Of a stretch of 64,000 nt of DNA, positions 55,586 through 64,000 are shown one piece after another. Position numbers and translations under genes: made by a program. Below the pieces are notes generated by a model, which was not told the DNA's origin, did not search any database, and was given only the letters and a program-made list of their open reading frames with translations. Location: the NCBI GenBank assembly GCA_026182355.1, contig JAPFBL010000003.1:1839001-1903000 (forward strand), read 5' to 3'. Origin of the DNA: Hermatobates lingyangjiaoensis. Its lineage: Eukaryota > Arthropoda > Insecta > Hemiptera > Hermatobatidae. Positions within the stretch are counted from its first letter, which is position 1, and each line of letters begins with the position of its first letter.

Positions 55586-55995
55586 CAACGCCTCCCAAGT
55601 AGCCCGATAGGTTTAATGTCAAAACTGAACCCTGCATTGAAGTCATATCAGGTTATGCTCAGTGACTCTGTCAACGCCTCCCAAGTAGCCCGATAGGTTT
55701 AATGTCAAAACTGAACTCTGCATTGAAGTCATATCAGGTTATGCTCAGTGACTCTGTCAACGCCTCCCAAGTAGCCCGATAGGTTTAATGTCAAAACTGA
55801 ACTCTGCATTGAAGTCATATCAGGTTATGCTCAGTGACTCTGTCAACGCCTTCAAAGTAGACCGATAGGTTTAATGTCAAAACTAAACCCTGCATTGAAG
55901 TCATATCAAGTTATGCTCAGTGACTCTGTCAACGCCTTCAAAGTAGACCGATAGGTTTAATGTCAAAACTGAACCCTGGATTGAAGTCATATTAA
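55586..55995. repeat. 86-bp tandem repeat, 4.8 copies
   Basis: Units begin with CAACGCCT at 55586, 55672, 55758, 55844 and 55930, exactly 86 bp apart. Units 1-3 carry CTCCCAAGTAGCCCG; units 4-5 carry CTTCAAAGTAGACCG, so the array has two subtypes. The last unit is incomplete. Confidence 0.95.
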
Positions 55996-56475
55996 GTGAA
56001 ATGTTTACTCTGAAGGTGGTTACAGCGGAAATAGGTCACAAAAAAAAAGTTTGCATATTTTAGTAGGCCGCTTTAGTCGCTATGCATGGATATCAATATG
56101 AAGTGGACTTCATCAAACCCACTGATCCGACACCACAAAAGACTAAAATTAATATCATTTCAGCTGGCCAGTTAGTTAACTATCTGAATTCTGAAAAATT
56201 CAAAGAATTTTAGAGAAAAACAATATTAAACTATTATTCAATTCTCTTATTATTATTAAAATGTATGAATGAGTGACTACATCAGGTACTATAATAACAT
56301 TATATGAACTACAATTATTTTAATTATATAAAAAATTAATTATTTTAAATCATTTTAAGACTTCAAAAATATTATTTTTTTTTAAACTATAAATGAAATT
56401 TATCATCATTTTTTAAAAACCTAAAAAAATTATAGCAGTTCTACTTATGGCAAGACTTAATAAAAAACTTATTTA
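55996..56475. other. no gene seen
   Basis: AT-rich DNA between two tandem repeats. Nothing recognised. Confidence 0.5.
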
Positions 56476-57504
56476 ACATCGATATTGTAATAGAACTGTG
56501 GAGCAACATCAAGAAAGTGTATTCCAAAATCATGATCTTCACTTTGGTCATTGGCAGATGAATATACACAACAATAACGAGTTGTGCCTTACCTAAGAAA
56601 TTTAGAAATATTGTAATAGAACTGTGGAGCAGCATCAAAAAAGTGTATTCTAAATCATTATCATCAATTTAGTCACTGACAGATGAATATACACACACAA
56701 TAACGAGTTGTGCCTTACCTAAGAAATTTAAAAAATATTGTAATAGAACCGTGGAGCAGCATCAAGAAAGTGTATTCTAAATCATTATCATCAATTTAGT
56801 CACTGACAGATGAATATACACACACAATAACGAGTTGTGCCTTACCTAAGAAATTTAGAAATATTGTAATAGAACTGTGGAGCAGCATCAAGAAAGTGTA
56901 TTCTAAATCATGATCTTCACTTTGGTCATTGGCAGATGAATATATACACACAATAACGAGTTGTGCCTTACCTAAGAAATTTAGAAATATTGTAATAGAA
57001 CTGTGGAGCAGCATCAAGAAAGTGTATTCTAAATCATTATCATCACTTTAGTCATTGACAGATGAATATACACACACAATAACGAGTTGTGCCTTACCTA
57101 AGAAATTTAAAAAATATTGTAATAGAACCGTGGAGCAGCATCAAGAAAGTGTATTCTAAATCATTATCATCAATTTAGTCACTGACAAATGAATATACAC
57201 ACACAATAACGAGTTGTGCCTTACCTAAGAAATTTAGAAATATTGTAATAGAACTGTGGAGCAGCATCAAGAAAGTGTATTCTAAATCATGATCTTCACT
57301 TTGGTCATTGGCAGATGAATATATACACACAATAACGAGTTGTGCCTTACCTAAGAAATTTAGAAATATTGTAATAGAACTGTGGAGCAGCATCAAGAAA
57401 GTGTATTCTAAATCATTATCATCAATTTAGTCACTGACAGATGAATATACACACACAATAACGAGTTGTGCTTTACCTAAGAAATTTAGAAATATTGTAA
57501 TAAC
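56476..57504. repeat. 126-bp tandem repeat, about 8 copies, with a 3-unit superstructure
   Basis: TAGAACYGTGGAGCA recurs at 56491, 56617, 56744, 56870, 56996, 57123, 57249 and 57375, spaced 126 or 127 bp. Units at 56744 and 57123 share TTTAAAAAATATTG and AACCGTGG and lie 379 bp (three units) apart. The minus-strand frames at 56796-57017 and 57175-57396 are nearly the same because of this and are not genes. Confidence 0.95.
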
Positions 57505-57957
57505 TTTAAACGTAACAGAACATTCCAAGAACCTGCTTCAAATCAATAAAGGCCTAAAAACAAAACTTCAAAATAATATGCTATCTATTCACTGAAATGT
57601 TTAAAAAAAGGCTGTTCACATTAATTTAATATTATAGAGTTTTAAAGAAGATAGTTGAAGAAAAAAATCACAAGCTTTATTTAAAAAACTTTTGAAAATT
57701 TCAATTTTTATTAAAGGCAGAAGTTCTTGTGGTCAAAAAGATTGCCTTATATAAGATAATGAGAGGCGCGTGGTTCATAGCCAGAGATATTCTTTGTACT
57801 ATTTGAGAGAAATAAAAGAGGAAAGCCTAACAAAGCTTTTTCCTGCCTCTATTCTCAGATAACACATCAATATTGCACTCCAAACAATGTTGAGTTTCTT
57901 TTATACTATACCTAATGGTCTCCAGATTTTTCCAGCTGGAATATTATACATAAAAAA
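57505..57957. other. no gene seen
   Basis: AT-rich, with a short GC-richer piece (57760-57880). Nothing recognised. Confidence 0.5.
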
Positions 57958-58285
57958 AATTTTAAAAAAAAATTATTCCAACCGAACTTGAATTTGTCAA
58001 CAAAAGTTTTTAATCGAAAGTACTCAGACTTTGGATGGAAGAGGTTGAAATATGTGAACGCATTCATAATGAGTGCAATGAAATCACACTTAAGAGGTTA
58101 AAGAGTTTTGACAAATCATATCTAAAAGCAACAGAAGCGCTCTCACTTCTAAGGACAATTGTAAAGTTTATTAAATAACTTAAAATCTTAAGCTGAATTT
58201 TGAAACGACAAAGGGAAACATAATATCACAGATACGCGGTGAATGCGAGTCCCATGTCATTTAGGCCTCAGTTTAATATGATTAT
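57958..58285 (+). pseudogene. non-LTR retrotransposon 3' end, copy 3
   Basis: Begins ATTATTCCAACCGAACTTGA, matching copies 1 and 2. It carries LRTIVKFIK followed by a stop and LKIL, against LRKIINFIKEMKI in copy 2, and ends with ACGCGGTGAATGCGAGTC and GGCCTCAGTTTAAT, matching the end of copy 1. The Cys knuckle is lost, probably by an internal deletion. Confidence 0.6.
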
Positions 58286-60450
58286 AATAAAAATGATAAC
58301 ATCTCAGATTGTTCTGTAACACTTATTTCAAATTTGTTATAACTGATAAAATGTATAGCAACATTAATACAAATCAAATAAATTATTAATTTATTACAAC
58401 AAATGAACAAATTTTGATAATAATGAGTTTATATATTGCATATACACTATAACCATATTAAAATGAAGCCAAAACTAAATTAATTGTCATTGGGTTTATG
58501 TTATATTCACTTACATTAAGGTTTAGTGTAGCCAAATCGAAATGTTTATAATAGTCACTATCACGTCATAGGAAAATGAAAATCTTATTAATAAGGATAT
58601 TGGGGGGGGGGGGGAAGGAAAAAAGTAGTTATTCTTTATGATAAATGACCTTTTAAGTAATGTTAATCAGTAAAGGAAAAATGATGGAATTGCATTTCGT
58701 TTGCAGCGAAACAAGGACCAGGTGCAGTCGAGGGTTTAGTGCTTTAGACCTCTGCTTAAACCCCTCGTCGTCAACATTTTTATAATTGAAGTTCCTTCAA
58801 TATAAAATATTATATTGAAGATTTATTTTTTAAAAAAAAAACTTCGAACACTTGGTTTCGCTGTGTTAGAAGAGAAACAAAAAGATTTTTTCTTGAAATA
58901 AATATTCAGATATTTTTAAATTTGACTTGTTTATAGAAAAATAAAGCAATAAATATTACAATATAGTAACCCGTTGAAGAAAAAAAGAAGTTATATTATT
59001 TTTAAGTTGTTTCTAATTTATTGGACATAAGACTTTCCGATAAAGTTTCCAATTGGTCAAAAATCTTTCAAAATCAGAAAAGTAAAATAAACTGTTATTA
59101 AACATAAATAATATTAAAAAAGATAAATTATATTAGTAAAATAATCTAAAAACATAATATTTACCTTAAGTAAGAGTTCTTTTCAATTAAATTGCATTTT
59201 CAAGCAAAATTATTATACTGAGTACTAATCAAGCAATGATTTTTACAAAAATATATAATATTTAAAAAATGACAAATATGTAAGAAAAAGAAAAGGAAAT
59301 TCCGGGAAAAAGAGAGGGCTTATCACAGGGTGGTTTTATTATCATATTATAAGGCCTTTCCCAACAAGACCTACCGTTCTGCCACATTTCCAACCAATAA
59401 CTTCTATATTCACCCTCCTTTGCTGCACATTATAAATAGACCCCAATAAATAAAACCTTACTGCTTTATTACTGCTGTCCAAACTTGAAACAAGACTTAT
59501 TTTTGCTATTTAAAATACAAAGATATTCATAATTGAATAATTCTTTAAAAATATATTTTTTTATTTTTCACCTTGCCAATATTTTTTTGCAATTATCACA
59601 ATTTATATTTGTAAAAGAAGAATATGGAAAATTTGCTGCTCCTTCCACTCGTTCCAGCTCCAACTCAAACAAATTAAATTTAAACATTGTTTGCACTGGA
59701 ACTAAAATTTCTCTACTGACCTCAAAATCATGACTAGTTTGAAGAAAATGTTTAAAATTATCAATTATCAAGTCGGTAACAATCGATTTAATAGCTGATG
59801 AATGCAAAATCCTCGTTCTACTAATTGAAAAAACCTGTTATTTACAAGGAAAAAATGCTATTATCGTGTAGTCAGTCTTACTTATTGTAAGTAAAACGTA
59901 TACATCATGTCTAAGTTCATATTCGGGTTTTTATCAGACATAATTGTTTTCGGTGGTCCGAAATGCTCCGATATTTTCATGGTAACGACTATTTGAGTTT
60001 GTATGAATGGAAGTCTGGGTATTTAGTTTGAAGTAAACACTCTTCCGATAGACACAGTAGTATGTACTTATTATTACTCTATCAGAGCACACTGAACATA
60101 TTGTACAGCTGACTGGAGAAAATACACTGCCAAACTACGAAACGTCTAATTAAAAGTTTGAAATCTTACCTAAACTAACAAAAGACTTCAATATAAGGGA
60201 GTAAATCAAGTTTTAGTTTATTTACCATATATGTAAGTATAGTAAGCATATTGCGCTTACTGTAAATAGAAATATTACGGCATGAAATTTCCTGGATTTT
60301 CCAGAAAAATATAAGAAGTATTTTTGAAGTTTCAACTCCTCATATTGAAACTTCATGAATTTTACTGAATATTTGGAAAACATCAAAATTAATCTTAAAA
60401 TATAAATCTGGAAAAAAAATTACAGGGATAGGTCTAATTCTGGCTGATAA
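58286..60450. other. 2.2 kb AT-rich DNA, no gene recognised
   Basis: Contains a G13 run at 58602-58614 and a GAGGGTTTA...TAAACCCCTC hairpin at about 58727-58766. A minus-strand frame of 79 codons (59568-59807) overlaps a plus-strand one of 66 codons. I recognise neither as a protein. Confidence 0.45.
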
Positions 60451-60454
60451 GTTT

Positions 60455-61795
60455 GGTTCTCATTGGGAAAAAATTTTTGGAAAAATTGCTTAGAATAACA
60501 TAGTTTTTAAATGAGAAAGAGAACTATATTTTAGCGGGAATCAATATGGATTTACTCCTCAATGAAGCACTGTTGACGTTCTATCACGCTTAAATAACTT
60601 TGTTGAACTTCGCCAGTGTAAAAAACCTGAAATACTATTTATTTCACGGTGCCTTTTATTAAGGTCGGTGACCATCCATACATAACTAAAAATGACTGAC
60701 TATATAAACTTAAATCAGCTACTAATAATTAATTTTCCTAAAAGAGAAGCTTGTCATAGTATCGTCTCATTAAAGGTTCCCTGAACTGTTAGTCTGGTCT
60801 GTCATCAAGGGTTTTGTAATGAACCTGACTATTGAAAGAGATTATTTTAACCTCTATTAAACTTACTTATCGACATGAAAATCTGATAAGTAAGCTTTTG
60901 CTGATGACTTTGTATTGATTCCAAGCAAATTACTCAGACAGCAACTGTAAGAAAGGAGAAATAATGCTATAGAAAAAGTTGCTAAAATATAAGCTAGAAA
61001 CAACGTTTATAACAGTATACAATATCAAGAATATCTAAATGGAAACACTTTTGCTCCAATAATCAGGCGGAATATTAAAAGCCATCAAATTCAATGAAAT
61101 ATATTTCAATAAGTTAATAAATAAAGCACCAATTATATCTAGAAAAAACGACAAAATCCTATGACAGTGAAACTGAAAGTTATTGAAACTGTTGATAAAT
61201 ATAAAAAATTGGTCATTGTTAGAGATAGAATTACTTTTGAAACAAACCTATAGATTATTTGTGACAAGTAGCAATATCTTTGATACAAGTGATACGTGTT
61301 CGTTACTCAAATTGCACATCAAAGTACCGAACTCAGATAAGGAACAGTTCTTAGTCGCATCCTCTTCAAGATAATGATCACTACGTCCTCGACGTGATGA
61401 GAATAGTTCCGTGAGTAAACTCCCTATTATATGGGCTGCCAGTGGACGTTTCCAATCACTATAGAACGCAATGAACCTAACATAGTGATTAAATATTCAT
61501 CCAATGAAGGTAATAAATGAGGGAGCTCTTCAATCACTGATCATGTATGGTGCATCAATGGTGAATAAAGCTGTGGGGGTTAAATATAACTGCAACGAAT
61601 TAAAGCTAATTCGGTGTTCAAAAGCATTTAGAATCCATATAGAGTACTGTAAAAAAGTTTATTATGATGCTTACTGCTTGCTTGCCGGTATTATACCAAT
61701 AATTGTAAAACTAGGGAGCCACACCAACTTTAATTTAATTAATAAAGAATTGCATACTGACATGAGCTGAATACTAATAATGTGGATGCTCCAAT
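60455..61795 (+). pseudogene. non-LTR retrotransposon, reverse transcriptase part
   Basis: Decayed reverse transcriptase with many stops and shifts. Landmarks in order are NQYGFTPQ then STVDVLSRLNNFVE (from 60539), the fingers motif of this family. Next come remains of a GAF(D)xxxxxS-like segment near 60650-60680 and AFADDFVLI (60894-60920), the catalytic FADD motif. ALQSLIMYGAS (from 61522) follows, and LLAGIIPI (from 61678) from the conserved region after the thumb. The order and the YGAS...AGxxPI block fit the R1/LOA/I group. The RNase H continues beyond a hAT insertion at 62370-62990. Confidence 0.75.
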
Positions 61796-61821
61796 TATAT
61801 AAAATTACCATTCTTGTAAAG

Positions 61822-62353
61822 CAAGTGTGTCAAACTCATTTTGGTCTGGGGGCCAAATACAGCTTAGTTTGATCTCAAAGGAGCCGGGCCAGTAAGCTAA
61901 ATGCAAAATTACATAAAACTAACAATAAGTTCACCTTTTCTTTGTATTAGTCACTAATACTAATAATTAGTGCAAAAAAGATAAGTCAATTATAAAAATC
62001 TTTACTAAAATCCGACACTTTGTATCCACTTTCATCTTTTTTGAGACAGAGGATGTCCTCGCTGGCGAAGGTGCGAGGACAAAGGAAACGTGAATAATAC
62101 GCCAACAGACTCAGAACAGACGTTCAATACTATCACCTCCTTCTGTTAGTTTCGCCGAAGTGTTCCTTTCGCGTTCTCTGCAAGTACTAGAACACTCTGC
62201 CCCTAGCGGATAATATAAGAACCACAGGTTTTTAAGGAAATTAGAGTAAACTGATTCTTTTCTTTTAAAATAATGCAGATTTACCCCACGGGCTGGACCG
62301 ATACCACCAGGTGGGAAGGATCCGGCCTGCGGGCCTTATGTTTGACACCCTTG
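61822..62353. mobile_element. non-autonomous hAT element
   Basis: 532 bp with terminal inverted repeats CAAGTGTGTCAAAC (left) and CAAGGGTGTCAAAC (right, complement), 13 of 14 matching. Subterminal GGGCC-rich words lie on both sides. It is flanked by a perfect 8-bp duplication, TTGTAAAG, at 61814-61821 and 62354-62361. Eight bases is the hAT hallmark. There is no transposase frame, so it would need an enzyme from elsewhere. It sits inside the non-LTR element and is therefore younger. The ends resemble a widespread hAT family beginning GTGTCAAACTC. Confidence 0.9.
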
Positions 62354-62369
62354 TTGTAAAGCCTTACAA

Positions 62370-62990
62370 GTCTAGAATAGTGGTATCACTCACACTCTGC
62401 GGAAACTGATTATTCTTTTATAGCCTTTACTGATGGAAGTAAAAGGGAAGGGCAAGTAAAGTCTGCTTTTACTAATTTGGAGTCCTTAATTATAGCAATA
62501 TACAATATCAAGTAAGTTTAAATCAAAACACTTTTAGCCAAACAATTAGAGGAAGTAAGTCGTGATATTGAAGACCACCAAATAGATAATTCATAATGTG
62601 GAAAAAAATAAAAAAAAAATGTAATTCAAGCCAATAATTATATAAATTTGCAACTTCTAAAACAAGTAAAGTGTAAATGTTCTTTGTTAAATAAAAACTA
62701 ATATTAATATAATTGGTCTGGTGCTTGAGGTGACCAAGGCTGTGGTTGAGAATGAGCTGGCAGATAATGTTGCAAACCACAAGGCTATTCCCACTGTATA
62801 GACTTCATCTTATCTGAATACGGTACTGGGGACAGAAAGTTTGATGGATGAAAGAATCATCAATGGCTTGAATAAAGAATCTGTGGCCAGGTAATATTCG
62901 CTACAATCAAAGTTAAATAAAACATTATGAGTCAAGTTATCAGCTGAATATTCTTGACGGGTCATTGACAATTTAAGCAGTATTTATCGC
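62370..62990 (+). pseudogene. non-LTR retrotransposon, RNase H part (continuation)
   Basis: FTDGSKREG (TDGSK codons 62429-62443) is the first catalytic block of RNase H and ENELADNVA (62748-62774) the last. Between them, at about 62495-62580, sequence resembling 61016-61095 of the reverse transcriptase part reappears (TATACAATATCAAG, AAACACTTTT), so the region was rearranged or a second fragment inserted. SLMDERIINGLN and LQSKLN lie further on. Decayed. Confidence 0.6.
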
Positions 62991-63378
62991 AGTTTACCTT
63001 GATAGACTCAGCGGTTCGCCCTTGTGAATTATAAACATTTCAAAGTTCTGCATGTCCTCCTTTATGAGAAACCTCCTCCATGTATAACATTAATTACCAT
63101 TAATTTTATAGATTTGTAAATCCCGTATCATTTTAATTTTCCAGAAATTATAACAAAATATCATTAGTTAAAACTTACATACCAACTATAATAAACTTAT
63201 TATTTTCGTTACAATTTCTTAGAATATTTTACATGTTTATTTTATGCTAGCGTCTAATCATACTTCTTATTCTAAAACCTTAATTACATAATTGAACCTA
63301 TTTTAATTAAATAATTCTTAAAACAACTACCTTTTGGTATTTATACATATTTATTACAATCTTTTAATTTAATTCTAG
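62991..63378. other. AT-rich DNA, possible intron
   Basis: No gene seen. If 63379-63560 is an exon, this would be the end of its upstream intron; the last bases (CTTTTAATTTAATTCTAG) look like a splice acceptor. Confidence 0.35.
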
Positions 63379-63560
63379 ATTTAGCCCAAAAAACTGACAT
63401 CGCCCATGCTATTAATCCCAACAAGGGGATTGTTGGGGACACACCCATTGCATCCGAACAATCTATTTGGAACAGAAAGCTTTACGAGCAGGAAAGGAAT
63501 AAAAGTCACCATCGAAAGACAGCAGAGCAAAAAAAGTTTTCAAATGATCACCATAACTAG
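63379..63560 (+). CDS. candidate terminal exon of an unrecognised gene
   Basis: After a pyrimidine-rich tract ending in TAG (63376-63378), a frame with two leading bases then LAQKTDIAHAINPNKG stays open for 59 codons to a TAG at 63558-63560. The protein is hydrophilic and of mixed composition (GIVGDTPIASEQSIWNRK, a basic Lys/Arg/His-rich end, FSNDHHN at the terminus), unlike AT-driven chance frames nearby. It is less AT-rich than its flanks, and an AATAAA follows 28 bases after the stop. I do not recognise the protein and found no upstream exons. It could instead be a transposon fragment. Confidence 0.4.
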
Positions 63561-63587
63561 TATACTGATTATATTCATATAATAATC

Positions 63588-63593
63588 AATAAA
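63588..63593 (+). terminator. possible polyadenylation signal
   Basis: AATAAA 28 bp after the stop of the candidate exon. Short AT-rich motifs are common by chance in this DNA, so support comes mainly from position. Confidence 0.3.
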
Positions 63594-64000
63594 TAGAATA
63601 ACTATCATAAGATTGTGATAAATTAAGAGTAATCCAAATCTTTGTATATGCGATGTTAAAAACAACTTGTACACCCTCTCAAAATCTAAGAATAATAATA
63701 AGTAATAAGAATTTATAAATGTATATCCAAAACACTTGCAAAAAAAAGAAGAGATTAGGTAGAGAGGTCGTCAACTCGCTGGGCAGATTAATTACCTAGT
63801 AGAGTAAGGTGAAGGGAGAGGGAGTAAAGAAGAAGAGAAGAGAGGAAGAGCAAAAAAGAAAATGTCATCCTAAAGCTTGCAATAAAAACAAAACTCAATT
63901 ACTTTTCATGCTTGTCAAATTTGACAATTTAAAGTAAGACATAAAATGTGCATAACAATATTATACAATGTGAGCATAATTTCTTTGTCTGATTCTATAG
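63594..64000. other. no gene seen; purine-rich tract
   Basis: 63796-63862 is almost all A and G on the plus strand (GGTGAAGGGAGAGGGAGT, AAGAAGAAGAGAAGAGAGG). Otherwise unremarkable AT-rich DNA. Confidence 0.5.

Noticed and set aside
56441..57396. Minus-strand frames with repeated MLLHSSITIFLNFLGKAQL
   Set aside because: Produced by the 126-bp tandem repeat, whose unit is three-fold divisible; they stop in some units and have no other support.
62523..62780. 85-codon minus-strand frame
   Set aside because: Antisense to the RNase H remnant, AT-driven composition.

Overview
The window is AT-rich eukaryotic DNA, most likely from an arthropod or other invertebrate. That is inferred from Penelope-like elements, RNase H-bearing non-LTR retrotransposons, a hAT element with an 8-bp target duplication, and a tRNA-derived SINE whose tail is the pentamer GGTTA (insect-telomere-like). 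I found no complete host gene. The window is satellite DNA followed by a transposon graveyard.

Left half (1-34996): one 39-bp satellite in direct orientation forms three blocks, 1-10010, 11806-26282 and 29951-34996, about 750 units in all. Block 1 is separated from block 2 by 1.8 kb of single-copy DNA carrying a full SINE with target-site duplication. Blocks 2 and 3 are separated by 3.7 kb made almost only of homopolymer runs, in which a blurred form of the satellite can still be read. This, together with a C55/G54 block at 30707-30815, looks like failed consensus calling. Shared variant markers show a higher-order repeat of about 36 units (1.4 kb).

Right half (35000-64000): mostly non-coding AT-rich DNA. 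From 40.5 to 47.7 kb lies a dense cluster of Penelope-like element (PLE) remains. The largest is a head-to-head inverted dimer with apparently identical 829-bp arms coding for reverse transcriptase and GIY-YIG endonuclease. Four smaller palindromes share that layout, most of them next to (TA)n. Several PLE end sequences carry compact hammerhead-ribozyme motifs (stem I, CUGANGA, stem II, GAA, self-complementary stem III, stem I). Two of these families look intact and one has a mutated core. A further PLE 5' region lies at 51.8-52.3 kb. Beyond that are four decayed non-LTR elements (one interrupted by a 532-bp hAT element), two tandem repeats (86-bp and 126-bp units) and, near the right edge, a candidate terminal exon with a polyadenylation signal.

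The parts most worth attention are the PLE hammerhead motifs and the repeated inverted-dimer design. The satellite ORFs and the lysine/glycine-rich ORFs at 27.5-29.9 kb are not genes.
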